From Acidobacteriota bacterium (GTDB lineage: Bacteria; Acidobacteriota; Vicinamibacteria; Vicinamibacterales; CAVVIG01): DNA of 64,000 bases. Positions 40,443 to 51,449 of this stretch are shown here, one piece after another (the first letter of the stretch is position 1; each line of letters starts with the position of its first letter). The stretch spans positions 1-64,000 of the forward strand of contig JAOBWF010000146.1 of assembly GCA_025463215.1 (NCBI GenBank). The letters are read 5' to 3'. The position numbers and the translations under genes are program-made. Under the pieces are notes generated by a model, which saw nothing but the letters and a program-made list of their open reading frames with translations, ran no database searches and was not told the origin of the DNA.

Positions 40443-41241
40443 GCCGCGCGCGCACCTGCCGATCGATCGCTCCCAGCGCCTCGATCTCGGCGCGAACCGC
40501 CTGAGCAATCCGCAGCGAGTGTCTCGGCCCCGGCACGGCGTCGCCATACCCGTCGAGGTTCATCGGCGTGCCGAACGTGATCGTGATCGGCGCCGCGGTG
40601 CGGTTCAGCGTGGTTCGCATCTGCTTCACCAGATCCGCGGCCAATCCGAGGATGAAGACCGGCAGCACCAGCGGCCGCGCGCGCTGGACGATCTCGCCGA
40701 GGCCGGGCTGCGCCGGCAGCAGCGTGTACGGATCGTCGCTGACGCTGCGGCGTCCTTCCGGATGCAGGCCGACGACGGTGCCGGGCCGCCGCAACTCGTC
40801 GACGACGAAGGAGACGGCGTCGCGGTTCAGCGTCCGCCGCGCCGCGTCGCGATAAATCGGCGGATACATGCTGACGCCGGAGAGCAGGGCGTTGAGCAGC
40901 AGCCCGCCCCATCGGTCGTAGATGTGCTCGGTCCGCACCGGAAAGTAGAGCCGCTCGATCCAGGCGCAGCGCCGCAACAGCACGGACGACACGACGTACA
41001 AGTCGCACAAGCTGCGATGGTTGCTCGCGACGATCACGCCGCGATCGGGAGGCAGCGTGTCGAGCACCTCGGCGTTGGTGATGTGGAGGAGACGACGCGT
41101 GCCGGCATGCACGCCGCTCGCTCCGGCGGAGCGGAGATAGGCATGTGACGCGCGCTTCAGCGCCGGACGCGTATTGACCTGCCGCGAAATGGCGCGGATC
41201 AGGCGTTCGGTCGTCGTGAACGGCGCTGCCGCGTCGGTCAT
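40432..41241 (-). CDS. 1-acyl-glycerol-3-phosphate acyltransferase-like (PlsC family)
   Basis: VIVASNHRSLCDLYV (NHxxxxD) and VGLHPEGRRS (PEG). Confidence 0.88.
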   Translation of the reverse strand: MTDAAAPFTTTERLIRAISRQVNTRPALKRASHAYLRSAGASGVHAGTRRLLHITNAEVLDTLPPDRGVIVASNHRSLCDLYVVSSVLLRRCAWIERLYFPVRTEHIYDRWGGLLLNALLSGVSMYPPIYRDAARRTLNRDAVSFVVDELRRPGTVVGLHPEGRRSVSDDPYTLLPAQPGLGEIVQRARPLVLPVFILGLAADLVKQMRTTLNRTAAPITITFGTPMNLDGYGDAVPGPRHSLRIAQAVRAEIEALGAIDRQVRARLTR

Positions 41242-41245
41242 GGCG

Positions 41246-42427
41246 TCACAGCTCGCGCAGCGCGACAACCACCGGAACGCTTGCCGCCCTGATCGCCGGC
41301 AGCAGGCCGCCCAGGAGTCCGAGCACGACGGCGTACGAGAGACCTTGGGCGAGCAGCCGCGGCGTCACCGCGAAGGCGAACGACACCTGACTGAACGCCT
41401 GCAAGTTCATCGTCGAGGTCTGGAAGCCGTCGAACGCGGCCCACGCCAGCGCGCCGCCGACCAGGCCGCCGGCCAGGCTGAGGAGCGCGGCCTCGGCGAG
41501 CACCGACACCACCACCGGCGCGCCGCCGAACCCGAGCGCGCGCAGCGTCGCGATCTCGCGCGTCCGGCTCGCCACCGCGGTGTACATCGTGTTCACCGCT
41601 GCGAACAGGGCGCCGATCCCCATCAGCCCTGCGATGACCAGACCGACGCTGCGGATCATGCGCTCGAGGCCCTGCGACTGCTGCGCGTAGTAGTCGGCCT
41701 GGTGCATCACCATGACGGTCAGGCGCGGATCGGTGGTGAGCGCGTCCTTCAGCGCGTCGAAACGGTCGCGCGACGCCAGCTTGACGCTCACCGACTGGTA
41801 CGAATTGTTGCGATGGTAGACCGGCTGCGCCACCCGCGCGTCGCACCAGATCTCGCCCTCCGAGATCGAGCGGTGGTCCTCGAAGATCCCGACCACCCGC
41901 CACGTGTTCTGTCCCCATCGCACCGTCGATCCGAGATCGAGCCCCGAGTACTGCTGGTTGGCGGCGCGGCCGACGATGATCTCGTTGCGCCCGGGTGTGA
42001 AGTTGCGGCCGGCGACGATCTTCACACGGTCGTGGACCTTGAACGCGATCGGCAGCACGCCGCGCAGCGGCACGCTGGCGTCGATGCCGTTACGGCGCAG
42101 CGGATCGTTGACGATGACGAGCAGCTCGGGCGATGCGAGCGCCTCGCCGGCGTCGCGCATGACCCCCGGCGCCTCCGCGATCGCGCGCACGTGCTCGAGA
42201 TAGAAACCGCTGGTCATCTCGGTGTCGCTGCCGGCGCGCAGCACGAGCACCGTGTCCGGATCGCCTGCTCCCTGCATCGCCGCCTTCAGCCCCTCGGCAA
42301 TCGACAGCACCGCGACGAACACGATGACTACGCCGACGATCCCGAACGCCGCGACCGCCGAGGATCCGATGCGCTGCCGGATCGAGCCCAGGGTGATCGC
42401 GGTGACGGCGAGGATCTGCATCAGCAT
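41246..42427 (-). CDS. ABC transporter permease (MacB/FtsX family)
   Basis: MLMQILAVTAITLGSIRQRIGSSAVAAFGIVGVVIVFVAVLSIAEGLKAAMQ...; NTMYTAVASRTREIATLRALGFGGAPVVVSVLAEAALLSLAGGLVG. Confidence 0.92.
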   Translation of the reverse strand: MLMQILAVTAITLGSIRQRIGSSAVAAFGIVGVVIVFVAVLSIAEGLKAAMQGAGDPDTVLVLRAGSDTEMTSGFYLEHVRAIAEAPGVMRDAGEALASPELLVIVNDPLRRNGIDASVPLRGVLPIAFKVHDRVKIVAGRNFTPGRNEIIVGRAANQQYSGLDLGSTVRWGQNTWRVVGIFEDHRSISEGEIWCDARVAQPVYHRNNSYQSVSVKLASRDRFDALKDALTTDPRLTVMVMHQADYYAQQSQGLERMIRSVGLVIAGLMGIGALFAAVNTMYTAVASRTREIATLRALGFGGAPVVVSVLAEAALLSLAGGLVGGALAWAAFDGFQTSTMNLQAFSQVSFAFAVTPRLLAQGLSYAVVLGLLGGLLPAIRAASVPVVVALREL

Positions 42428-42612
42428 AGGGTGCTCGGGGTTCTCGGGGTTCTCGGGGTTCTCGGAGTGCTCGGGGTGCTCGGGGTTCTCGGGGTGCTCA
42501 GGGTGCTCAGGGTGCTCACGGTGCTCAGGGTGCTCAGGGTGCTCACGGTTCTCAGGGTGCTCGGGGTGCTCGGGGTTCTTAGCGTGCTCTCGGTGTTTGT
42601 GGATCTTGGCAT
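42421..42612 (-). CDS. 63-aa repeat ORF (TPR/TLS tripeptide repeats) exactly between two ABC permease genes
   Basis: TAA stop of the upstream permease is immediately followed by ATG of this ORF; its TGA lies over codons 1-3 of the downstream permease. MPRSTNTESTLRTPSTPSTLRTVSTLSTLSTVSTLSTLSTPRTPSTPSTPRTPRTPRTPSTLC. Confidence 0.4.
   Translation of the reverse strand: MPRSTNTESTLRTPSTPSTLRTVSTLSTLSTVSTLSTLSTPRTPSTPSTPRTPRTPRTPSTLC
42429..42599. repeat. Tandem array of about 19 imperfect 9-bp units (GGGTKCTCR on + strand)
   Basis: gggtgctcg gggttctcg gggttctcg gggttctcg gagtgctcg gggtgctcg gggttctcg gggtgctca x3 cggtgctca gggtgctca x2 cggttctca gggtgctcg x2 gggttctta gcgtgctct cggtgtttg. Confidence 0.95.
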
Positions 42613-43769
42613 TTAGTGCCGCCGCAGCGCGTCGACGATCTTCAGCCGCCGCGCCTGGAGCGCCGGCAGGATGCCGGTTGCCAGGCCGAGCGCCGCGATC
42701 AGGCCGGCGGCGAACGCGAGGTCACGTGCGGGCAGGTAGATCGGCGGCAGCATCCCGTGCGTCGGATCGCCGATCAGTGTGATCGCAGTCCACGACAGCC
42801 CCAGGCCGGCGGCGCCGCCGACCAGGGCGATCAGACACGACTCGGCGAGGACCAGGCCGACGATCTTCGCCTCGCTGAAGCCGAGCGTCTTGAGAATGGC
42901 GAGCTCGCTGGTCCGCTCGCGGATCGCCTGCGCCATCGTGTTGCCGGTGACCAACAGGATGGTGAAGAGCACCGCGCCCGCGATCCCGATCATGATCGTA
43001 CCGATGTCGCCGATCTGGCTGGCGAAGCTCGAGACGAACACCTTCTCCGTCGCCGTCTTCGTTTCCGACGAGGAGTTCGCGAACAGCGCGTCGAGGCGGC
43101 GGGCGACCAGCTCCGCCTGTCGCGGGTCGGCGACGCGGATCACGTACCAGCTCACTTCGTCGTTGCCGTACGCCCCCTTCGGGATGGTCTCGTTCAGATA
43201 CGCGTAGTGGAGGAAGAGTTGCGTCTTGTCGGTGTTCTCGGCGGCGTCGTAGATCGCGTCGATCGTCAGCTCCCACGGCCGGCCGTCGGGGCGGCGGTAG
43301 ATCGTGCCCTGCAGCGGCACGCGGTCGCCGATCTTCCAGCCGAAGCGCCGCGCCGTTTCCACTCCGACCAGTGCGCCGGTGCGGTCGGCCAGCCAGGTCT
43401 TCTCCTGGCCGGCAGGCATCACCAGCTCGGGGTGCACGCGCAGCCAGCTCTCGGGCTCGACCGCCAGGTTGGCGAAGGCGTTCTTCGGATCCTGATAGAC
43501 GCCGCCGAACCAGTTCGCGTGCGTGACGTCGGCGACGCCCGACGCAGTCCGGATCCGCGCCAGATAGCTGATCGGCAGCGAGTTGATCAGCGACACCTTG
43601 TCGAGCATCATCAGCCGCTCGGCGCCGGCGACGGTCACGCCGCCGCTGAACGCGACGCGGATCGCCAGCAGCGTGCCGAGCAGCATGAACGCGACGAGGA
43701 TCGACAGCAGCGTGAAGACCGTCCGCACCTTGCGCCGCAGCAGGTTGGACCAGAGCAGCGGCAGGAACT

Positions 43770-43773
<4 letters not shown>
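42613..43773 (-). CDS. ABC transporter permease (MacB/FtsX family)
   Basis: GTG start: VKFLPLLWSNLLRRKVRTVFTLLSILVAFMLLGTLLAIRVAFSGG...; RERTSELAILKTLGFSEAKIVGLVLAESCLIALVGGAAGLG. Confidence 0.92.
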
Positions 43774-44458
<685 letters not shown>

Positions 44459-44462
<4 letters not shown>

Positions 44463-45679
44463 GCCTCGGTGATCCGATCGCCGTCCTTCAGCGTCGCGGG
44501 ACCGTCGGTCACCACCCGGTCGCCATCGGTGAGCCCGGAGAGCACTTCGACCTGGCCGGCGTCTTCGGTCCCGAGGGTGACCGCCCGCCGCTCGACCTGA
44601 CCGCCGCGGATCACGAAGACGATCGTGCGGCCGGCGTCAATCCGCGCCGCCGACTTCGGCATCACCACATGCGGCGCTGCGGTCCGCACCGGCCCCACTG
44701 TGGCTTCGCTGAGGAACGACACCTTCACGCCCATATCTGGCAGGATGCGCGGATCGAGCTTGTCGAAGCCGATGCGCACCTTCACCGTCGCCTTCTGTCG
44801 ATCGGCGGTGGGCACGACGGCGATGACGTGAGAAGGGATGCGCCAGTCGGGATACGCGTCGAGGATCGCCTCGACCGGTTGTCCGTCGCGGACGCGATTG
44901 ATGTAGCCCTCGTTGACGTCGACCTCGATCTCGAGCGACGCCATGTCGACGATGGTGCAGATGCCGGTGCGGGTGAAGCCGCCGCCGGCCGAGACCGGCG
45001 AGATCATCTCGCCCGGCTGCGCGTCCTTCGACACGGCGATGCCGCTGAACGGCGCGCGCACGACGGTGTCGGTGACGTCGGCCCGCCGCTGCTGCACCTG
45101 CGCGTCCGCGACCGCCATCTGCTCGGTCGTGAAGGCGATCCGCGCCCGGATCGCCTCGACGTTCGCCTCCGCGGCATCGACCTCGGCCCGGCCGATGATC
45201 CCGTCGCCGAACAGCTGCCGCTGCCGGCCGAGGGTGACTTCGGCCTCGTGCAGCCTCGCCGCGTCTTCCGCGGTCGCCTTGCGCGCCGCCGCGAGCTGCG
45301 CTTCCGCATAGGCGAGTGCGGCGTTCGGCTGCGTCGGATCCAGCCGCGCGAGCACCTGTCCCTCGCGCACCGCGTGCCCCTCTTCGACGAACACCTCGAT
45401 CACCTTGCCGGTGATCTTCGAGGACACCGTGGCCCTGCGCCGAGCGGTCACGTAGCCGGATCCGTTGAGCACGACGCCGGACGCATCGGCTGCCGGACCG
45501 GACGCGATGGTGACGGCGGCCGCGCGCACGACCGCGGCGCCCTGGTGCGCCGACCAGTACCAGCCGCCGCCGGCCAGCAGCGCGACCAGGACGAGCAGCC
45601 ACACGCCCGTGCGCGGCCGGTTCACGGCACGCTCCGAGGGGTCAATTTTCAGCGCGGCGAGTTTGCCAAGTTCCGGCAT
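44459..45679 (-). CDS. Periplasmic adaptor (HlyD/MacA-like)
   Basis: GYVTARRRATVSSKITGKVIEVFVEEGHAVREGQVLARLDPTQPNAALAYAEAQLAAARK. Confidence 0.93.
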
Positions 45680-45701
45680 GCAATACGGACGGTAAGTATA
45701 G

Positions 45702-47435
45702 TCAGCGGCCGCACGCGCCGTTGCCGATGCCGAAGATGTTGCTGGGATCGACCGCGCGCTTCGCCGCGCGGATCAACTCGAGCCCGGCGGGCGAGTGCAC
45801 CTGCGGCAGGAACCGCTGCCGGATCTTGCCGACGCCGTGGTGGTGGGACAGCGATCCGCCGTGATCGAGAATCACCTGTCTCAGCGCCTGCTCGATGTCG
45901 TGGAACACGCCGCCAGGGTCGGCGAGGCCGCGGCCTGAAAACGCCATCGTGAAGTAGACGCAGACGCCGGCATGATACGTCTGCGTCACGCGATACGAGA
46001 GATACGGACGACCCGCCACGCCGCGCGCCACTGATTCCGACGCGAGCGCGCGATCGGCGGCGGCGCAGACCTCCTCGATCCGATCCCACGGCACCGAGGT
46101 TTCGAACGACTCGGCGACCAGGCCGTACCGGCTGAAGAAGTCACGCAGGTAGGCGATCGCGAAGGTGAGCGAGTAGCCGCGGCGTCCGTTCTCGGCGCCG
46201 CCCCAGACCGCGCGTGCGCGCCTCGCCAGCCGCCGCAGCGCCCGCTCCTGCCGCGCGACCTCGTGGCGCGTGCCTTCCATTACCACCGTGCACGCCGCCA
46301 GCGTGGTCAGGTCGAAGCCGAGCACCCCGAACAGCCACCGCCGCTGCACAGCGCTCTTCCACGCGTGCAGGCCGCGCGACGCCGGACGCAGCGACTGGCC
46401 GAGCCGGAACTCGCGGCTGTTCACGAGCCGGATGCTCGCCGGCAGGGCCCCTTCGGCGCGCACCGCCTTGAGGAACGCGACCCCATCCGCGAAGCCGCGA
46501 AAGACGAACGATCCGTAGCGGCACTCTTCCGGTTTGGGATGGATGGCAATCAGCGCCTTGGTGATCACGCCGAGGTTGCCTTCGCTGCCAAACAGCAGCG
46601 ACAGCGGCTGCATGCCGGTGGACGCCCGGGCGGCGGGACGCCGCGTCTCGACCGTGCCGGCGGGCGTGACCAGCGTCGCCTCGACGACGATGTCCTCGAT
46701 GTTGCCGTAGCGGTTCTTCTTCATGCCGCTGGCGTTGGTGGCAATCCAGCCGCCGAGCGTCGAGAACTCCATGCTGTCCGGCGTGTGCCCGCAGGTGTAG
46801 CCGAGCGCGCCGAGCGCGTCTTCGAGATCGGCGCCGCTGATGCCCGCTTCGACCAACGCGCAGTTGTTCGCGCGGTCGACGTTCAGCACCCGCTTCATGC
46901 GGCGCATGTCGACCGACACGATCGTGCGCGCCTCGTCTTCCGGGCACAGCAGCGCGCCGCTGACGTTGGTCCCGCCGCCGAACGGCACCAGGCACGCGCC
47001 GTGTTCGATCGCCGCCGCGACGATCGCCCGCACCTCCTCTTCGTCGACCGGCTCGACGACGACGTCGGCGACGCGGGCGAAGCCGCCGCCATAGAGCAGA
47101 CGATCGATCTCGCCGACGGCGAGCTGGCCGTGGCTGTGCGCCAGCCGGGCGACCGGATCGATGGAGCGGCGCTCGGACGGGAGCAGGGACTCGAGTGCCG
47201 CCATCAGCGCCCGATTCAGGCGCGGCGGCGGCACCGCCGGCGCCGACTCCGGCATCGGCGCGCTGGCGTCGACCGGCACGCCGAGCATCTGTTCGACGTA
47301 GGGGATCAGGTACGGCATCGACTGGCCGCTCAGCGGATAGCGCGTGCCGGTCATCCGGACGGATCGCGGGCCGTCGAACTCGAGCTGCGTGTCGGCGTAC
47401 CCCCAGCGATGGGGATGGCGGGTGTCGCTAGCCAT
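45702..47435 (-). CDS. Alkyldihydroxyacetonephosphate synthase (AGPS-like FAD enzyme)
   Basis: MASDTRHPHRWGYADTQLEF...; FAD_binding_4 VVEPVDEEEVRAIVAAAIEHGACLVPFGGGTNVSGAL...YTCGHTPDSMEFSTLGGWIATNASGMKKNRYGNIEDIVVEATLVTPAG. Confidence 0.9.
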   Translation of the reverse strand: MASDTRHPHRWGYADTQLEFDGPRSVRMTGTRYPLSGQSMPYLIPYVEQMLGVPVDASAPMPESAPAVPPPRLNRALMAALESLLPSERRSIDPVARLAHSHGQLAVGEIDRLLYGGGFARVADVVVEPVDEEEVRAIVAAAIEHGACLVPFGGGTNVSGALLCPEDEARTIVSVDMRRMKRVLNVDRANNCALVEAGISGADLEDALGALGYTCGHTPDSMEFSTLGGWIATNASGMKKNRYGNIEDIVVEATLVTPAGTVETRRPAARASTGMQPLSLLFGSEGNLGVITKALIAIHPKPEECRYGSFVFRGFADGVAFLKAVRAEGALPASIRLVNSREFRLGQSLRPASRGLHAWKSAVQRRWLFGVLGFDLTTLAACTVVMEGTRHEVARQERALRRLARRARAVWGGAENGRRGYSLTFAIAYLRDFFSRYGLVAESFETSVPWDRIEEVCAAADRALASESVARGVAGRPYLSYRVTQTYHAGVCVYFTMAFSGRGLADPGGVFHDIEQALRQVILDHGGSLSHHHGVGKIRQRFLPQVHSPAGLELIRAAKRAVDPSNIFGIGNGACGR

Positions 47436-48852
47436 GGCTGCGGACCTCGGCGGCCGCGCGCGCGCCTTCGCGCAGAACGTGGCGGCGCAGTCCGGGAATG
47501 TGCACGTCCTGGATATAAGAGCGCCAGTCGAGCCGCCGCACGTCGAAGTCGAACCCTGCGCGCTGCGGCTCGTCCACATCGTCGAGCAGCCGCTGCGTGT
47601 TCGCGGTGTCGAAGATGGTGCCGACCTTCATGTAGGTCTCGTAGAGGTCGGCCAGGTAGAGCAACCGCTTCATGGTGGTGCTGCGGCGCTCCTCGCCGGC
47701 ATACATCTCGCGGAAACGCTCGTGCGTCGGAAAGGTGAATTGCGGCATCGTAATCGCCCGGCCGCGCCGATCGAGCATCGGGTCACGCGTGAAGTAGTCG
47801 TGCGCGAACTCGTAGATCCGAGCGCCGGTGAGCGGATTGAGCGCGCCGGAGCCGACGGCGTAATAGCTGATCGCGGGGGACTCGGCGACGAGCGGCAGCA
47901 TCGCCAGCATCGCGTTGGCGACGAAATCGACCGGCACCATGTCGTAGACGGTGTCGAGACCGACCGGAAAGTCCGGCATCCGTCCCCGGCCGAACTCGAC
48001 GAACAGCGGATCGCAGACGTTGAGGTTCTCGAGCCAGCCGGGCGCGGGATCGCGCAGGCTGCTCTCGATGATCGTCGGGCGGACAATCGTGGTCGGTACA
48101 TCGCCGCGGTGGCGCGCGAGCATCATCTCGCCGAGCGCTTTGGTATAGGTGTAACTGTCGTGCCAGCCGAGGCTCCTGGCGCGGGTCATCCCAGCTTCGA
48201 CGAGTCGCGCCCGGATCGCGCGCTGGTCCCACTGCTCGGCCTTCGCCTCAGCCGCGACCGAAGAGACGATCTGTTCGATCGCTTCGATTTCGCCCGACAG
48301 GATGTCCCGCGCCAGTGCGGTCTCGAGAATCCTGCCGGTCTGCTGGCCCGCCACGAAGGCGGTCGACACGTGCATGAGTACCGCGTGGCGGCAGTCGCGC
48401 GCGAACTCGGCGACGTGCTGGACGCTGCGCGTGTTGTGCAGAAACGCGTCGTTGATCGGCGCATCGAAGACCACCGACGCCGCGCCGTTGATGATGATGT
48501 CGACCCGCGACGTCAGGACGGTGTATTCGCCATCCTCGAGGCCGAGCCGGGGCTCTGACACGTCGCCGCTGATCGGGATGATCTTGTCGCGCGCAAACGC
48601 GGCCCACCGATCGCCATGCGCTCGCGCCAGCGCGTCGAACGCCGGCGACGTGAGCACTTCGGTCTCGAATCGCGTGAGCGCCGGGATTGACGGCGCCGCC
48701 GCCTCACGTTTCGTCCGGATCAGCAGATAGATGCAGCCGATGTCCGGCGCGCAGCGCAGCAGGCGCTCGACGATGACCTTGCCGAGAAAGCCGGTGCCGC
48801 CGGTCAACAGGACAGTCTTGCCGCGCAGGTGAAGGTGAAGAGGTGTTGGCAT
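47428..48852 (-). CDS. Fatty acyl-CoA reductase (NAD-binding Male-sterility family)
   Basis: MPTPLHLHLRGKTVLLTGGTGFLGKVIVERLLRCAPDIGCIYLLIRTK...; DSYTYTKALGEMM; tracked ORF 47428..49821 has an extended N-terminus. 8-bp overlap with AGPS-like gene. Confidence 0.92.
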   Translation of the reverse strand: MPTPLHLHLRGKTVLLTGGTGFLGKVIVERLLRCAPDIGCIYLLIRTKREAAAPSIPALTRFETEVLTSPAFDALARAHGDRWAAFARDKIIPISGDVSEPRLGLEDGEYTVLTSRVDIIINGAASVVFDAPINDAFLHNTRSVQHVAEFARDCRHAVLMHVSTAFVAGQQTGRILETALARDILSGEIEAIEQIVSSVAAEAKAEQWDQRAIRARLVEAGMTRARSLGWHDSYTYTKALGEMMLARHRGDVPTTIVRPTIIESSLRDPAPGWLENLNVCDPLFVEFGRGRMPDFPVGLDTVYDMVPVDFVANAMLAMLPLVAESPAISYYAVGSGALNPLTGARIYEFAHDYFTRDPMLDRRGRAITMPQFTFPTHERFREMYAGEERRSTTMKRLLYLADLYETYMKVGTIFDTANTQRLLDDVDEPQRAGFDFDVRRLDWRSYIQDVHIPGLRRHVLREGARAAAEVRSHG

Positions 48853-48860
48853 GTCAGGTC

Positions 48861-50141
48861 TCAGGCCAGAGCGTCGAGGGTCCGCAGCCGACGATCTCTC
48901 GCACCGGACAGGACGACCGCGCCTTTGGCGAGGCCGCCGCACATGAACAGGAGCACGATGCCGCGGCCGGGGCCGGTGCCGATCACCGGCCCGAGCCAGC
49001 CGGCGAGCGCGCCGCCCGGCGACATCGCCGGCGTGAAGACATGGTCCGCGAGCGGACCCGCGAGCGCGTAACTCACCGGCAGCGATGCCCAGGTAATGGC
49101 GCGGCGCAGCGCGAACACGCGGCCTTGCGCCTCGACCGGCACGCGCACCTGCCAGACCGCCTGCTCTTCGGCGATCACGCCGGCGAGCCCGAACAGGAAC
49201 ACGAACCCCAGCGCCGCCATCCGCACCGGCGTCGTCGCCGCGGCCGCGGATAGCATCGCGGCCACCAGCATCGCGTCGTAGCGCAGCAGCCGGCGAATGC
49301 CCCCCTCGGGGCGCGCGAGGCCGCTGGCGGTGACCGCGCCCGCCAGCATGCCGAGCCCCATCGCGGCCATCACGAAGCCGAGCGCTTCGGGCCCGGCGAT
49401 GGTCAGCACCAGCGGCGTCGCCAGCGCGATGACGAAGCCGCCCGGAAGATAGCTCGCGATGATGTACGCAGCCAGCCGCAGGAGGCCGTGCTGACGAATG
49501 ACGCTCCAGGCGTCGCGGATGTCGCGCCAGATGCGACCGTCGCGGATCGACGGCGTCGCGATCGGCATCATCACCAGCGACAGCAGTGCGACGACCGACA
49601 TCAACAGGTCGAGGCCGATGACCCCGCCGACGCCGATCACGCCCAGCAGCAGCCCGGCGACCGCCGGAGCGACGACCTGCTGTCCGGCGTAGCCGAACTG
49701 CATCAGCGCCGCCGCGCGGGCGACGTGCTCGGGCGGCGCGAGCAGCGTCACGAGCGCGGTGTAGGCGGGCCAGCGCAGGCAGGTGAGCGCGGCACCGAGC
49801 GTCAGGATCGCGTAGAGCCACGCCGGAGACGCCACGTTCCAGTAGAACGCCGCTTCGAGCGCGACGACGACGAGGACCGCGGCAGCGTCGGCCATGATCA
49901 TCGCGCGGCGGGCGCCGAGCCGGTCCACGGCCCAGCCGATCCCGGGCGCGGCGAGGATGCCGGGAAGAATCGCGCTCACTTCCAGCAGCGCGAACAGCGT
50001 CGCCGAGTGCGTACGTTCATAGACCCAGACCCCGAGCGCGAAGGTGGTCAGGCCGCGGCCGGTCAACGCGAGCGTCTGCGGCGCCCACAGCAGCGTGAAT
50101 CGCCCCCAGCCGCGCGAGACCTCGGTGCCGGTGTCCGTCAA
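48861..50141 (-). CDS. MFS transporter
   Basis: 12-TM pattern; WGRFTLLWAPQTLALTGRGLTTFALGVWVYERTHSATLFALLEVSAILPGILAAPGIGWAVDRLGARRAMI. Confidence 0.88.
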   Translation of the reverse strand: MTDTGTEVSRGWGRFTLLWAPQTLALTGRGLTTFALGVWVYERTHSATLFALLEVSAILPGILAAPGIGWAVDRLGARRAMIMADAAAVLVVVALEAAFYWNVASPAWLYAILTLGAALTCLRWPAYTALVTLLAPPEHVARAAALMQFGYAGQQVVAPAVAGLLLGVIGVGGVIGLDLLMSVVALLSLVMMPIATPSIRDGRIWRDIRDAWSVIRQHGLLRLAAYIIASYLPGGFVIALATPLVLTIAGPEALGFVMAAMGLGMLAGAVTASGLARPEGGIRRLLRYDAMLVAAMLSAAAATTPVRMAALGFVFLFGLAGVIAEEQAVWQVRVPVEAQGRVFALRRAITWASLPVSYALAGPLADHVFTPAMSPGGALAGWLGPVIGTGPGRGIVLLFMCGGLAKGAVVLSGARDRRLRTLDALA

Positions 50142-51448
50142 TGGCCGCAGTCACCGAACCCGAGCGCGCGATCCAGGTACGTTGAACCCAGCTTGCGTGT
50201 GGGATCGACCTGCAGGATCGCATCGCGCCAGGCGTCGTAACGCGCGCCGTAGACCTGCCGCATGTCGGCGGCGGTGATGTGGCGCGTCTGGTTGAGGAAC
50301 GGACTGGCGCCGAGCTCCACCATCATGCGGTTGTAGTCACGGTAGAACGATTCCCACTGCGGCGCCTCGCGCCGGTCGAAGGAGACGGGGTCGATCGCGA
50401 CCCGCTCGTCGGCGTCGAGAAACCTCCGCTCGGGGAAGACGCGGAAGATTTCGATCAGCGAGGAGGCCGGGTAATTGCGGTGCGATCGGCAGAAGTTCGA
50501 GATGCGCGGCACCGCGTCGGCGAAGCGGCCGAACGGCAGGCTCCACGTGATGAAGTCGAGATAGGCGGAGCCGTCGCGCGGATAGTCGGTCAGGTTCTGG
50601 ATGTGCAGCCGGCGTCGTGGCTTCTTGATGATGCCGAGCGGCACGACGGTGCCCAGGACCGCGGCGCGGCTGACGCGCGGCAGGGCGCGCGCGAGCCGGA
50701 CGTACGACGTGTTCGGTCCCTCGAGCAGCATGTCGAAGGGGACCGACGGATCGGCTGGCCGCCGGTTCTCGTGCACGCGCATGATCACGAGGTTGAGTTT
50801 CGGAAAGAGCAGCGTGCGCTGTTCCAGCGCCCGCGCGTGATCAGCGGCATCGTCGAGAAAGCGATCGAGCGGCCGTGCTTCTTCGTGGACGTCGGCGCTG
50901 GCGAGCGGCACGGTCTTCAACCTGGCCTCGGCGACCACGCCGATGCCGCTGTAGCTGTCCCGCAGCAGCGCCAGCGCGTCGTCGTCTCGCCCAGCGTGCA
51001 GTTCGACCAGCTCGCCTGACGGCCGCACGATCTTGACGCTGATCACCGCGCTGCTGACGCCGTTCGCACCCGGGTTGAACGGATGATTGCTGCCCTTGGT
51101 CGGCGCGGTGATGCAGCCGCCGACGCTCGGATTCGCGGTGATCGTGAATCCCGGTAGCTGACGTCCGTGCGCATAGAGCGCGCGGCTCAGGGCGAGGACG
51201 GTAAGGCCGCCGCCGACCACGACAGAATCCGCAGCGGTTTCGACGATCGCGTTCATCGCGCTCATGTCGAGGGCGCGGCGGCCGGCAGGCGCCATCAGCG
51301 CGGTCTTCGACATGCGTCCGCCCATCACGAGCAGCCGATCGGAGGCGCCGCCGATCATCTCCTGCAGATCGCTGATCGTGCGCGGCCGCAGTACCGCGTC
51401 GACGGTCGAGACGACGTTGCCGAGCCAGTTCTGGATCTGTTCGGGCAC
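50138..51448 (-). CDS. FAD-linked oxidoreductase (FAD_binding_4, ALO/DHCR24-like)
   Basis: GTG start; VDAVLRPRTISDLQEMIGGASDRLLVMGGRMSKTALM...HGRQLPGFTITANPSVGGCITAPTKGSNHPFNPGANGVSSAVISVKIV. Confidence 0.82.
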   Translation of the reverse strand: MPEQIQNWLGNVVSTVDAVLRPRTISDLQEMIGGASDRLLVMGGRMSKTALMAPAGRRALDMSAMNAIVETAADSVVVGGGLTVLALSRALYAHGRQLPGFTITANPSVGGCITAPTKGSNHPFNPGANGVSSAVISVKIVRPSGELVELHAGRDDDALALLRDSYSGIGVVAEARLKTVPLASADVHEEARPLDRFLDDAADHARALEQRTLLFPKLNLVIMRVHENRRPADPSVPFDMLLEGPNTSYVRLARALPRVSRAAVLGTVVPLGIIKKPRRRLHIQNLTDYPRDGSAYLDFITWSLPFGRFADAVPRISNFCRSHRNYPASSLIEIFRVFPERRFLDADERVAIDPVSFDRREAPQWESFYRDYNRMMVELGASPFLNQTRHITAADMRQVYGARYDAWRDAILQVDPTRKLGSTYLDRALGFGDCGH

Positions 51449-51449
51449 G

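Noticed and set aside
42429-42599. Tandem repeats considered as a CRISPR array
   Set aside because: 9-bp units are contiguous with no spacers; no cas genes nearby.
46263-47738. 491-aa plus-strand ORF opposite AGPS/FAR
   Set aside because: Antisense mirror frame; the minus strand carries clear enzyme motifs.
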